From positions 24,883 to 88,882 of the forward strand of contig NZ_JBEXCV010000017.1 of assembly GCF_040605455.1 (NCBI RefSeq): a stretch of DNA of 64,000 nt, given 5' to 3'. The DNA is from Embleya sp040605455. GTDB taxonomy: Bacteria; Actinomycetota; Actinomycetes; Streptomycetales; Streptomycetaceae. Below the pieces are notes generated by a model. The model was not told where the DNA came from. It saw nothing but the letters and a program-made list of their open reading frames with translations, and did not search any database. The position numbers and the translations under genes are program-made. Below are positions 6,496 to 15,239 of the stretch, in pieces. The stretch's first letter is position 1. Each line of letters opens with the position of its first letter.

Positions 6496-9240
6496 TTACC
6501 GCTGCCGGGCTTCGCGCCTACGGAACAGCACCAGTGCCCCGGCGCCGAGGGCGATCAACGCCGCGGAGACGCCGAAGACCAAGGGCAGGTTCCCGCCCAG
6601 GCCGGTACGGGCCAGGGGCCCCGACGAGCCTCCGTGGTTGCCGCCCGATGACGTTGTCGGCGTGGTGGACGCCGTCGGTGTGCTCGTCGTCGGCGGAGGC
6701 GTGGTGGGCAGCAGCCGGTTGACCGCCGTCACCTCGACTCCGGCGTCGAGGTTTTGGGAGTTCAGCACCAGCGGGCCGAGCACCGGCTTGTCCGGAGGGG
6801 CGTAGCCCTCGGGAGGGCTGACCTCCCGCCAGTAGTACGTCCCGGGTACCACGTCGCGTTTGCAGCCGCCGTCGGTCCCGGTTGTACAGGGCTCGCCGAC
6901 CTTCGTGTCGGGACTCGTCCCCTCGGGCTGCAATCCGTCGGTCCCGTTCGTCTCCCTCCACAGCTCGAACTTCGCTCCGGCCAGCGGTTTGGCGTCCTGG
7001 TCGTGTTTGACCAGGCGCACCGAACCTTCCTGTAGGCGGAAGCCGAAATCGAACGTGTGGTCGTTCTCGCCCGGTCCGCCGGTGGTCAGCGCCCGCTCCG
7101 GATAGCGTCCGCCCTTCGGGACGATGCCCTTGGAGTCCACGAAGCGGTTGTCGCCGACCCCCTCGTCGGTCGGCACCCACTGGTACAGCGGCCCGCCCGA
7201 CGCGTAGTCGGCCGGGTTGTCGATTCGGATGGTGTACTTGGTCTTCGGCTTCAGGCCACCGGTCACGTTCGAGTCGTCGAAGTAGTACTCACCGCGCGGT
7301 GACGTCTTCGTCGTCCCGACCACCTTGCCGGACTCGTCGTAGAGGTTGACGGTGGCGCCGGGAACCGGACGCTGACCCGGGCTCTGGATGCCCTTGCGCT
7401 CGGGGTCGTACCAGACCCGGTTTCCGATCTGGAGCGGCGCCTGGTCGCAGAGCACCTCCAGGTCGCCCATCGAGGCGCCCTTGCCGAACGAGGCCTGACC
7501 CTCGGTGTTCAGGCGCAGACCCGCAGCGGGCTGCCTGGTTCCGTCGCGCTTGGTGAACATCGTGCCCGCGCCCCACGCCGTGTCGACGGGGTCCACACCG
7601 GCGGTGGCGACGAACTCCTCCACCTTCGACAGCGCGAGGCCGGCGTAGGCCGCGTTCGGGTGGCCGCCGCCCATGGTGTTCACGTCGAAGAACCTGGTTC
7701 CCCGCGGCGTCTTTCCGCAGCCGGTGTTCGTGTCCATGACGTACATGCCGTCGGCGAGGCACGCCTTGTTCAGGTCGCCGCCGGCCACCATCGCGAGGGC
7801 GGTCGTGGGGTCTTCAGGCCGTGCGTACGCCGTCGTCCGGTCGGTGAACCGGTCGCGGAACGCCAGCAGCATCGAGCCGTCGGTCTCGAAGGCGATGTCG
7901 GCCAACTCGGGTTCGGGGTTGGCCATGGCATTGACGCACGTCTGCCCGTTCTGCTGCGTGGGGAACGTGCTCGTCCACGGGAACCAGCCCGCCCCGGGGC
8001 AGGCCCCGCCGAGCGTGGCCTTGCGCGGGTAGTCCAGGGGCTGGTTCAGCACGGCCTTGCCGAAGACCCCCGTCGCCGGGTCGAAGGGCAGGACCACGGC
8101 GCGCAGGTCCGAGACCTTCCCGGTCGACTCGCCCGAGCAGACGCCGCCGACGTATCCGACACCGTCCTGCAGGCCCAGGCCGAACGGACGCCAGTCGCCC
8201 GGAGCGGGGCAGCCGGGGTCCGGGATGGCGTACGAGCCCACCGGCGCCGTCGCCGTCGGCAGGGTGGCGTCGTAGCGGTACAGCTTGCGGTTGTCGAGGT
8301 TGACCACGAACAAATCGCGGCCGTCGTCGGAGACCTCCAGGTCGCCCAGGCTCTCCTTGCCCGGCGCGGCGAGGAAGGCGTTGTCACTGGCGCCCACGCC
8401 GTGCGCCGAGGTTCCGGCGTCCGGGACGGTGGTGAACAGCGACGTCGTCTTGCGGGCGACGTCGGTGACGTAGATCCCGCCGGCGCCGCCGGGGCCGTAC
8501 GTCGTGTCGCGCTTGGCCAGCGCCGAGCTGAACAGCCGCTTTCCGGGCTTGCTCCAGCCGATGCCGTAGAGGTTGCCGGTTGCGGCGTTCGTGGACAGGT
8601 CCGTCACGTTCGTGTTGACGCCGCGCGCGTTGTAGGGGAACGTCACCAGCGTCCGCTTGGACGTCGGTTCGTTCGTCGCGGGCTGGCATGCGGTCGCCAG
8701 CGGCGCGTTCTTCTGACAGTAGTCGCCGGGGCTCCACAGCCCCGTCGTGTACGCCACATGCTTGCCGCTGCCGAGGTCGACGAACTCCTCGTTGCTGCTG
8801 AGTTGGTTCGGCGCGCCGGCCAAGCCCTGCCGCGACGCGAACGCCGGGAACAGCACACCCGGCTTCGGATTCACGACCTGGACCCGGTATTTACCTGCGG
8901 TCGCCCGAGCCGTGCCGGGCGCCAGCGTGACCGTGCCGTCCGCGGCCGTCACCCCGGTGATCTTGCCCCCGTCGTCGTTGGTGAGTGTCACCGTGACGCC
9001 GCCGATGCCCGGTTCCAGGGCGGGACTCCACACGCCGGTCGTGTCCACGGCTCGCACCACCCGAACCGTTACGGAGCCGTCGTCCGTCTGCGGATACGCC
9101 GGCGCCGCGGACAGCGCGAAACCGCCGAACCCCACCGCGAGCGCTGCGAGACTGCCTAGCGAGCGGCGTGCGCGTACGGCCGACCGCAGTCGGGCCGGCC
9201 CATGCGCGGCGCCGTTCGTCTGTTCACTTGAAGGTGTCAT
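6496..9240 (-). CDS. Large sortase-anchored surface protein, SdrD-B and SpaA-like domains
   Basis: 914 residues from the ATG at 9240 (an ATG at 9252 is possible; neither has a strong ribosome site). A signal peptide (about 20-50) precedes an Ig-like strand domain. A long central region (about 110-600) reads like a degenerate propeller, with LYGIGWS, GDLEVSDDGRDLFVVN and GLGLQDGVGYVGG motifs. An SdrD-B type domain follows (IGNRVWYDPERKGIQ with PVPGATVNLYD), then a SpaA-like domain (VRLVKHD, GAKFELW, YYWREVSPPEGY) whose Lys/Glu pattern suggests an internal isopeptide bond. A Thr/Pro/Ser linker, LARTG, a transmembrane helix and an Arg-rich tail end the protein, as in class E sortase substrates. 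No sortase gene is nearby. Confidence 0.85.
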   Translation of the reverse strand: MTPSSEQTNGAAHGPARLRSAVRARRSLGSLAALAVGFGGFALSAAPAYPQTDDGSVTVRVVRAVDTTGVWSPALEPGIGGVTVTLTNDDGGKITGVTAADGTVTLAPGTARATAGKYRVQVVNPKPGVLFPAFASRQGLAGAPNQLSSNEEFVDLGSGKHVAYTTGLWSPGDYCQKNAPLATACQPATNEPTSKRTLVTFPYNARGVNTNVTDLSTNAATGNLYGIGWSKPGKRLFSSALAKRDTTYGPGGAGGIYVTDVARKTTSLFTTVPDAGTSAHGVGASDNAFLAAPGKESLGDLEVSDDGRDLFVVNLDNRKLYRYDATLPTATAPVGSYAIPDPGCPAPGDWRPFGLGLQDGVGYVGGVCSGESTGKVSDLRAVVLPFDPATGVFGKAVLNQPLDYPRKATLGGACPGAGWFPWTSTFPTQQNGQTCVNAMANPEPELADIAFETDGSMLLAFRDRFTDRTTAYARPEDPTTALAMVAGGDLNKACLADGMYVMDTNTGCGKTPRGTRFFDVNTMGGGHPNAAYAGLALSKVEEFVATAGVDPVDTAWGAGTMFTKRDGTRQPAAGLRLNTEGQASFGKGASMGDLEVLCDQAPLQIGNRVWYDPERKGIQSPGQRPVPGATVNLYDESGKVVGTTKTSPRGEYYFDDSNVTGGLKPKTKYTIRIDNPADYASGGPLYQWVPTDEGVGDNRFVDSKGIVPKGGRYPERALTTGGPGENDHTFDFGFRLQEGSVRLVKHDQDAKPLAGAKFELWRETNGTDGLQPEGTSPDTKVGEPCTTGTDGGCKRDVVPGTYYWREVSPPEGYAPPDKPVLGPLVLNSQNLDAGVEVTAVNRLLPTTPPPTTSTPTASTTPTTSSGGNHGGSSGPLARTGLGGNLPLVFGVSAALIALGAGALVLFRRREARQR

Positions 9241-9823
9241 ACCTGCTCTCATCGCCTGGAAGGGCCGCGCGCGACCCTGCGGGAAACCCAACGGATCGGC
9301 CGTGACCCGACTCGTTGGCCGAAGCCTAGAGGGGATTCGGCAAGTGCGTGACAGCAAGGCGTAGTTGACGTTGAACCGGTTTCCGGCGCGCCCCCCGCAG
9401 CTCGTCGTACGCGCAGAAAGCCGATTCGGACAGCGATGACGAACGCGGATCCGCATGGCTGCCGCCCAAGCCGCCGCTGTCATACGGCAGGCAATCGGTC
9501 TCAGGCAGGGACGGCGCGGACGAAGCGACCAGGACCCTGCCGTACCCCGCGGCTACGCCGGCGCGGCCGAGCTCTGCGCCTTGCTCACACTGCGAACTTC
9601 GCACCACCACAAGGGCATCCACGGTTCAGGCGGCGACACGACTGCGCGAGATGGGCGTAGTCGTCTGGTGCTGCTCGAAGTGTCGGTCGTGTACGCGGAG
9701 TTGGTCCTGATCCCGACTGCGATCGCGAGCACCGTCCCCACCGTTGCCGACCATTGAGCCGAGCCCCCGACCGCCTCGGACCCGGACCCGGACCGCCGGA
9801 CCCCCGACCGGCGCCGCCGCCCC
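9241..9823. other. 580-bp stretch without a supported gene
   Basis: Promoter region of the surface-protein gene plus decayed DNA. A minus-strand frame around 9741-9600 contains TVLAIAVGIRTNSAY, which looks like a membrane-segment remnant, but it has no start and no recognisable family. The neighbouring FtsX fragment suggests that the whole stretch is residue of a lost transporter region. Confidence 0.4.
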
Positions 9824-10165
9824 TCACCCCTGCGCCGCCGCCTGGGTCTTGGATTCCTCGGCGTGCGTCTCCAGCAGCGCGTCCCGGGAGGCGGCCCGAA
9901 CTCCCGGATGCTCCTTGGCCCATGTTCCGAGCCAGGCGACCAGCCGGTCGGGGTCGGTGCCCTCGGCCGCGCGGACCAGGATCTGCGCCGGCAGCCCGTT
10001 CGTGGTGTGCGGCGCGAGCAGGGACACCGGCAGGAGCAGCGAGTCGTAGCCCGGCCGGCTCTCGAACAGCGCGACCACCCGAATGTCCACGGAACTTCCG
10101 TCGCCCAGCCGCAGCCGGATCGTGTCGCCGACCCGTGCGTACTGGGCCGAAGTGTGTATGCCGGA
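9824..10165 (-). pseudogene. FtsX-like ABC permease, internal fragment
   Basis: About 113 residues beginning near HTSAQYARVGDTIRLRLGDG and running through VALFESRPGYDSLLLPV to SRDALLETHAEESKTQ. This is the extracellular MacB/FtsX core region found between transmembrane helices 1 and 2 of MacB-type permeases. Both ends are missing: upstream codons are Arg/Pro-rich nonsense, and downstream the frame closes as AAAQG instead of entering helix 2. It cannot make a membrane permease. No ATPase partner remains. Confidence 0.6.
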
Positions 10166-10248
10166 TCGTCCTCGCGCAGGGCGTGCCCGGCCGGGTCCCG
10201 GACCTAGCCTCGTAGCCGTATCCGCAGGTCGAGAAAAGGAGGAAGACC

Positions 10249-10443
10249 GTGGCGAAGGCACGCGGTTCGTTGGCGGCCGGCGTGGCGAGCGCAGTGGTGG
10301 GCGGGGCCCTGAAGCTGTTCGCGGACGACGTGGACACACCCGTGATCGCGCTCGGGAAGGTCGGCGTCGTGCTGCTGATCGTCGGCATCGCCGAAGTGCT
10401 CTACGGGCTGTACCAGTTGACCCAGGGCGCCCGGAAGGCATGA
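10249..10443 (+). CDS. Small membrane protein, DUF5708-like
   Basis: 64 residues from a GTG with a strong AAAAGGAGG ribosome site. Two hydrophobic segments (LAAGVASAVVGGALKLF and VIALGKVGVVLLIVGIAEVLYGLY) flank a short acidic loop (ADDVDTP). This layout matches the small actinobacterial DUF5708 proteins as I remember them. Function is unknown. Its upstream region contains the FtsX remnant, so the gene seems to have kept its own promoter. Confidence 0.65.
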   Translation: MAKARGSLAAGVASAVVGGALKLFADDVDTPVIALGKVGVVLLIVGIAEVLYGLYQLTQGARKA

Positions 10444-10523
10444 CCGAACCGGGTCTGCCCGGGCAAGGCGATCAGCCGCCGGACCTGCCCGGGCAAGGCG
10501 AACAACCGGCTCGCCCGATCCGC

Positions 10524-11285
10524 TCAGTGCGGCCGCCGCCCCGGGCGACGGAACGCGACCCAGGCCAGGACCCCCACGCCGAGCAGGGCCGAGCCCAGGA
10601 AGGCCACGAGCAGCGGTCCGTCGCCCGAGTCGTGCCCGGCCCGAGCCCGCCCGGCCGAGGGCGCGCGGAATTCGTCGACGCCGCGATGCGCACCGAGCCT
10701 GCCCGTCCTCGGCTCGACCGTCCGTCTCGCCGCGCCCGGATCGGCAGCCACGTCGATCCGCACGCTCGCGGTGGCCTGGCGGCCGAGCCGGTCGACGACC
10801 GTGTAGTGGAAGCCGTCGCGCCCGGCGAAGCCCGGCCCCGGCGTGTAACGCAACACGGATCCGGTCGTGGTCGTGTCGCGGGAGTCCCCGAGGTCGAGCA
10901 CCAGACCGTGTTCGGGATTGGTGTGCGACAGCACCACCAGCCCCTCGCCGGTGTCGCCGGCCAGGACCGGGACGTCCACCGACTGCCCGGCGCGGGTGGC
11001 GACCCGGTCCGCGCCGGCACGCGGTGCGGGCGGCACCGGCGCTCCGGGCCTGCCGGTCGGCCGCACCCGGTCGGCGGGCGAGCCCGCTGCGGATGCGCCG
11101 GGTGGGACGGACGCGACGGGCGGGTGGGACGGGATGGGGGCCATGGACGCGGCGGGATGCCCGGTGCCGACGACGGCGCCCAACAGCGCGGCGCAGCACG
11201 CGAGTACCGCGCCGACTCGACGCACCCGGATGGGCGGTTCGGGTGTTCCGGGCACGGCGGGCACGCATACCTCCGGCGCTGCCAT
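10524..11285 (-). CDS. Secreted Ig-like (cadherin-type) domain protein with C-terminal membrane anchor
   Basis: 253 residues. A hydrophobic signal (VGAVLACCAALLGAVVGTG, about 24-42) is followed by a Pro-rich linker. One Ig-like domain lies at about 98-180, with the typical VLRYTPGPGF and GFHYTVVDRLG strand motifs of bacterial cadherin-like repeats. The protein ends in a transmembrane helix (LLVAFLGSALLGVGVLAWVAF) and an Arg-rich tail. There is no LPxTG motif. The start at 11285 is chosen for the signal peptide; the ribosome site is poor. It probably sits on the outer face of the membrane. Function is unknown. Confidence 0.6.
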   Translation of the reverse strand: MAAPEVCVPAVPGTPEPPIRVRRVGAVLACCAALLGAVVGTGHPAASMAPIPSHPPVASVPPGASAAGSPADRVRPTGRPGAPVPPAPRAGADRVATRAGQSVDVPVLAGDTGEGLVVLSHTNPEHGLVLDLGDSRDTTTTGSVLRYTPGPGFAGRDGFHYTVVDRLGRQATASVRIDVAADPGAARRTVEPRTGRLGAHRGVDEFRAPSAGRARAGHDSGDGPLLVAFLGSALLGVGVLAWVAFRRPGRRPH

Positions 11286-11976
11286 CCGGACGCGGCCGGA
11301 TCTCGGGTGGGTCCGACGGCGCCCGGCGGATCCGATGCCGGCCGAGGGACCGCTGTCGAATGCCGATCCTGTGCCGAGCGCCTGCCGGTTCGCGGCTCGG
11401 CACGCGGAGCGACGGTGAGCTTCACCCGCACGCGTGGACCGGCCGGGTCGCGGGTGGACCCGGCCCGCCGCCGGTTGCGCACCGACGAGCCACAGGTCGC
11501 CGCGTCGAACCTGTAGCTGGCCGTGGCCTCGCGGTTGTGGTCGGTGGCGCTGGACGCGGCGGTGCCCGACGGTTTCGTTCCGGACCTGGATCCGGCCCGG
11601 ATCGGGTCGCGGGCGGTCGGGCGCGATGGCGCGGGCCGACCGGCGTACGAACGCCCGCTCGGCCGGGGCGCGCCCGGACCGGCCGAGCGGGTGATCCGTC
11701 GGACACGCCGCCGCGCATCCGGGTGACATTCCCGGATATGCGGCGCAGTTGTTTCTAGCCTCGACCGGGAGACACCGATTCCGGTATCGGCGCACCGAAC
11801 GCCGGGACCGTGTCCTCGGTCCTGCCGGGTCTGCGCCCCCGGCAGGATCGGGGAGACGGCCCCGGCCGTCGAAGGCGCGCCGAGGACGAATGACCGGCCG
11901 TCCACAGGGCAGGCGCAAAGCGCGGTCCTCGGCGATGACGCGAGGACATCGAGCCCGTGAAGAGGAGTACGCACCG
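11286..11976. other. 690-bp stretch without a supported gene
   Basis: Long frames exist on both strands, as is usual at this GC content, but none has a ribosome site or recognisable domain. An imperfect inverted repeat, GCCGCGCATCCGGG with a 12-of-14 complementary partner, lies at about 11707-11740. The 3' end carries the GAGGAG ribosome site of the next gene. Confidence 0.4.
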
Positions 11977-12828
11977 ATGAGTACCCAAGGCCGGACCCCC
12001 GGCGGCAAGTCCGCGTCGGGCGAGCCGGAGGAAACCGTCGTCGCGCCGTCGAGCGAACCCGCAGCGGCGTCGTTCGGCGAACCCCACTTCCCGAGGCAGG
12101 AACCGGACCAGGAGGCCGAGCCGGATCGGCGGCCGGACCGCAAGCGCGAGCAGGTCGCGCACGCGGTCGAGGAGTTGACCCATGCGGAACTGCCGGCCGA
12201 GGTACACCAAAAGGTCGGCGAAGCCGCCGAGAACACCGGCCGGCGCGTTGCCCGGGCCAAGCAGAGCGCGCAGCGGGCAACCGGCCGGGCCAAGGAAACC
12301 GCGACGAACAAGGCCGAACAGGCCAAGGAGACCACGATGCACAAAGCCGAGCGGGCCAAGGAGAGCACGGCGCACAAGGCCGACCGGGCCAAGGAGGCCG
12401 CGGTGCACGGGGCCGACCGGGCCAAGGAGGCCGCGGTGCACGGGGCCGACCGGGCCAAGGAGGCCGCGGTGCACGGGGCCGAGCGGGCCAAGGAGGCGGC
12501 ACTGCATCGGGCCGAACAGCTCAAGGAGGCCGCCGCGCACACCGGCGATCAGGTCAAGGAGGCCGCCCGGCACAAGGCCGCGCAAGCCGGGCACAGGGCG
12601 GACCGGGCCCGCGGGACGGCCGGCGACCGGATCGTTCAGGCCAAGGACCGCACCGTCGAGGTCGGGCGCACCGCCGGCGACCAGCTCTTCGAGCACACCC
12701 CCGACCCGCTTCGGCACGCGACGCTCACCGGTGCGGCGGAGGTTCGCAAGCGCCCGTTGCCCGCGATCGCCGCCGCGGTCACGACCGTCGTGCTCCTGAT
12801 CTGGGCGATTCGGAAGTCTCGGGGATGA
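11977..12828 (+). CDS. Helical 11-residue-repeat (LEA-like) membrane-anchored protein
   Basis: 283 residues from an ATG with GAGGAG upstream. After an acidic disordered start, residues about 75-220 are tandem 11-residue units of the form AKEAAVHGADR, an amphipathic helix pattern seen in LEA and apolipoprotein-like stress proteins. The end (RKRPLPAIAAAVTTVVLLIWAIRKSRG, shown here in part: LPAIAAAVTTVVLLIWAIR) is a membrane helix with a basic tail, as in DUF3618 proteins. It may coat or stabilise the membrane under osmotic or drying stress; this is inference. Its stop overlaps the DUF4235 start, so the two are co-translated, and DUF3618/DUF4235 genes commonly neighbour each other. Confidence 0.75.
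   Translation: MSTQGRTPGGKSASGEPEETVVAPSSEPAAASFGEPHFPRQEPDQEAEPDRRPDRKREQVAHAVEELTHAELPAEVHQKVGEAAENTGRRVARAKQSAQRATGRAKETATNKAEQAKETTMHKAERAKESTAHKADRAKEAAVHGADRAKEAAVHGADRAKEAAVHGAERAKEAALHRAEQLKEAAAHTGDQVKEAARHKAAQAGHRADRARGTAGDRIVQAKDRTVEVGRTAGDQLFEHTPDPLRHATLTGAAEVRKRPLPAIAAAVTTVVLLIWAIRKSRG
12388..12486 (+). repeat. Three 33-bp tandem repeats inside the helical-repeat gene
   Basis: Copies at 12388-12420, 12421-12453 and 12454-12486. Copies 1 and 2 are identical, and copy 3 differs by one base (GAC to GAG). More diverged copies flank them from about 12289 to 12560. Each encodes one 11-residue unit. The identity points to recent slippage or unequal crossing-over. Confidence 0.95.
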
Positions 12829-13151
12829 GCGGTGGATCCGGGTTCCAAGGGCGTTCGGACGAGGTGAACACCAAGTCCGCCATGCGTACCGGCAGGTTGA
12901 TGTACCGCCCGATCGGCATGCTCGTCGGGGTGGTGGGCGGCATGGCGGCGACGAAGGTGTTCAACAAGACCTGGAAACTGCTCACCCACCAGGACGACGC
13001 ACCCGACGCGATGGACCGCGACCGGGGCTGGGGCGAGATCCTTGCCGCCGCCGCGGTTCACGGCGCGATCTACGCCGTCGTGCACGCCGCCGTCAACCGA
13101 GGCGGCGCCGTGGCCTTCCGGCGGGGCACCGGCATCTGGCCCGGGCACTGA
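12825..13151 (+). CDS. DUF4235 membrane protein
   Basis: 108 residues. The first ATG overlaps the previous stop. The sequence YRPIGMLVGVVGGMAATKVF followed by WKLL, the DAPDAMDRDRGWGEILAAAAVHGAIYAVV segment and the RRGTGIWPG end are the recognisable DUF4235 pattern, with two hydrophobic segments. Function is unknown; these proteins often occur with DUF3618 and phage-holin-like proteins in envelope-stress gene sets. Confidence 0.85.
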   Translation: MSGGSGFQGRSDEVNTKSAMRTGRLMYRPIGMLVGVVGGMAATKVFNKTWKLLTHQDDAPDAMDRDRGWGEILAAAAVHGAIYAVVHAAVNRGGAVAFRRGTGIWPGH

Positions 13152-13195
13152 AGCATCGGTCGGGGTCGTAGCCCCTCTCATCGACTCGCCCGGGC

Positions 13196-13969
13196 TCAAC
13201 CGGCCGCCGCGTCCTCGGTCCACATCCGCAATACCCGTCGGGTCGCCTCGTCCGCGCCGGGCCCGTACTTCGCGGGCGCCGTCGCGGCGATCGCGACCCG
13301 TACGTCCGCCTCCGACCGGCCCGCGCCCCGCGCGTACTCGGCCGGCAGCGCGGCCTCCAGCGCCGAGCCCAACTCGGGCTCGGCCGCGTGCGCCAGGATC
13401 AACCCGGTCAGGTCCTCGCCCGGTAGCCCGTAGCCCGCGTGCGACCAGTCCAACACCACGACGTCCTCGTCCCGCGCGATCAGATCCACCGGACGCAGAT
13501 CCAGGTGGCACTGCACGTACGGCAGTTCGGCGGCGCGCGTCGCCAGCGGCCCGATCAAAGACGGGGGTTCGAACAGCCAGGACGGCCCGGCCGGTCGCGG
13601 TGCGGCCTGTGCCGCGCCGAGTCGGCGGGCGAAATCGACCCACCGGGTGAGGTCCCACGTGCTCCCGGAGGAGCCGCGCACATAGTCCAGCCACAGGGCC
13701 ACCGACCCGTCCGTGCGCCGATCGACACGCAGCGCCTTGGGCGCGGTCAGGCCGTAAGGGGCGTACACGCCGGCCGCGAAGCCGCTCTCGTATGCCTCGA
13801 CCTCGCGGGCCCAGTAGCGCGGATTGGCGGGTGCCGTACCGTCCGGCGTCGCGAGTTTGAGCACCATGTCGGTGCGGCTGCCGCACACGTGCCAGATGTC
13901 GGAGTGCGTGGACAGCGGGGCGGCGTCCAGAGGGGAACCCAACTCGGGCGGCACGGATTCGATACGCAC
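13196..13969 (-). CDS. Aminoglycoside-phosphotransferase-like (APH fold) protein
   Basis: 257 residues. The C-terminal lobe carries QCHLDLRPVDLIAR (His155, Asp157) and VVLDWSHAGYGLPGEDLTGL, recognisable as the Brenner loop and metal-binding region of the APH/choline-kinase fold. In active members the loop is HxDxxxxN, and here position 162 is Asp instead of Asn. The N-lobe has MVLKLATPDG, where K38 could bind ATP. The substrate is unknown; family members phosphorylate antibiotics, amino sugars or homoserine. The gene is convergent with DUF4235, with no terminator visible. Confidence 0.65.
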   Translation of the reverse strand: MRIESVPPELGSPLDAAPLSTHSDIWHVCGSRTDMVLKLATPDGTAPANPRYWAREVEAYESGFAAGVYAPYGLTAPKALRVDRRTDGSVALWLDYVRGSSGSTWDLTRWVDFARRLGAAQAAPRPAGPSWLFEPPSLIGPLATRAAELPYVQCHLDLRPVDLIARDEDVVVLDWSHAGYGLPGEDLTGLILAHAAEPELGSALEAALPAEYARGAGRSEADVRVAIAATAPAKYGPGADEATRRVLRMWTEDAAAG

Positions 13970-14024
13970 CGGCGGCGGCGCGGTGGGCTCGCTCAGGATC
14001 GACTCCGGGACGGTGCGCCTGCGA

Positions 14025-14339
14025 TCAGCGAAAGACCGGGGCTCGGGGTGGGCGTCGGCGACCGATGTGGTGCCGGTAGGCGTGCAGGGGGGTCGGGCGG
14101 CGGGCGTGGCGGGCGCGTCCCGATCGCATGGCGTGCCCGGCCGGACGCGGCACGGTGGGCAGTGCGAGTGCGGCCGGCGCGGGGATCGCGGCGGGTTCGA
14201 CCGCCGGTCGTGCGGTCGACGGAAGGGGTACCGGCGCCGCCAGGGCCTCGGGCCCCAGCATGCGGTCCTCGAGCCAGGCCAGCCCGGGTATCAACAGGAA
14301 CATGACGATCAGTGCGAGCAAAGCGAGAACCAAGTACAT
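14025..14339 (-). CDS. Small single-pass membrane protein
   Basis: 104 residues from an ATG with an AGGCGGCAG ribosome site. The N-terminus is one strong membrane helix (YLVLALLALIVMFLLIPGL), followed by WLEDRMLG, a Pro/Ala linker and a very basic His/Arg-rich tail (HAYRHHIGRRRPPRAP). I do not recognise a family. It is divergent from the HAD gene, and the GTAGTGACCC region between them should hold both promoters. Confidence 0.55.
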   Translation of the reverse strand: MYLVLALLALIVMFLLIPGLAWLEDRMLGPEALAAPVPLPSTARPAVEPAAIPAPAALALPTVPRPAGHAMRSGRARHARRPTPLHAYRHHIGRRRPPRAPVFR

Positions 14340-14464
14340 GATCTGCCGCCTGGGGGTGAGCGCGTCCGGGCCGTAGTGACCCCCTAGCCGGTAGAGATCG
14401 GCGCAAACGTGACGGTTAGGCAACGGACCCGTTGACCCAGGTTCGGAGGTGACAGCCTGGCCGT

Positions 14465-15145
14465 ATGGCGAACAACGGCACGACGCTCGACTGCGACGCG
14501 ATCCTGTTCGATCTCGACGGTGTGCTGGTGGACTCGCATCCCCTGATCGAACGCATCCTGCGCATGTGGGCGCTCGACCGCGGTGTGGACCCGGACGCGG
14601 CCGTCGCCGCTTCGTACGGGCGGCGCGACATCGACCTGGTGCGCGTGGTCGCTCCCACATTGAAGGCCGAGGCCGAGGCCGCGTGGATCGTCGAGCGCGA
14701 GGAACGGGACTTCACCGGTATCTGCCCGATGCCCGGCGCGGCCGCTCTGCTGGCCGCGCTGCCCGCGGCGCGCTGGGCCATCGTCACGTCCGGCACCCGC
14801 CGGGTGGCCAGGGGTCGACTGCGCGCGGCGGAGTTGCCCGAACCGGTGTACATGGTCACCGCGGAGGACGTCAGCGAGGGCAAGCCGGCCCCCGAGGGCT
14901 ACCTGCGCGCGGCCGATCTGCTGGGTGTCCGGCCGGATCGTTGCCTGGTCGTGGAGGACGCGGAGAGCGGTGTACGTGCCGCGGAGGCGGCCGGTATGCG
15001 CTGCCTGGGCATCGGCGCGGCCCTGGCCGAGGGCGAGATCGGCGCCGCACTGGACGCGTGGGCATCCGATCTGCGGCCGGTCGACCCCGAACTGGTCACA
15101 GCGGGACATGTCCGACTGAACATTCACCCGAATGGGTCAAACTAA
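14465..15145 (+). CDS. HAD-superfamily (subfamily IA) sugar-phosphate phosphatase
   Basis: 226 residues. Motif I is ILFDLDGVLVDS (nucleophile Asp in DLDG, general acid two residues on), motif II is IVTSGT, motif III is the Lys of GKPAPEGYL, and motif IV is VVEDAESGV. A helical cap domain lies between motif I and II. This arrangement matches glycerol-3-phosphate and hexose-phosphate phosphatases (GPP and YfbT types). The exact substrate cannot be read from sequence. It is a single gene with its own promoter, followed by the transpeptidase gene 94 bp later. Confidence 0.88.
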   Translation: MANNGTTLDCDAILFDLDGVLVDSHPLIERILRMWALDRGVDPDAAVAASYGRRDIDLVRVVAPTLKAEAEAAWIVEREERDFTGICPMPGAAALLAALPAARWAIVTSGTRRVARGRLRAAELPEPVYMVTAEDVSEGKPAPEGYLRAADLLGVRPDRCLVVEDAESGVRAAEAAGMRCLGIGAALAEGEIGAALDAWASDLRPVDPELVTAGHVRLNIHPNGSN

Positions 15146-15239
15146 GGACGCAACCTCTCGGGTCCCATTGGCGTCTACAACGGTGCACGACTCGGGGAAC
15201 ACTCCACATTTGGGTTTGGGTCGGGAGAGGCACCACTCG

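Noticed and set aside
9553..9741. Minus-strand ORF with a hydrophobic TVLAIAVGIRTN segment
   Set aside because: No start context or family; lies in a decayed stretch beside the FtsX fragment.
12388..12486. Short tandem repeats considered as a CRISPR array
   Set aside because: The 33-bp units have no spacers and lie in frame inside a protein gene.
10472..12502. Very long minus-strand ORF of Pro/Arg-rich repeats
   Set aside because: It is the antisense shadow of the 11-residue repeat gene at 11977-12828, whose codon pattern and ribosome site are clear.
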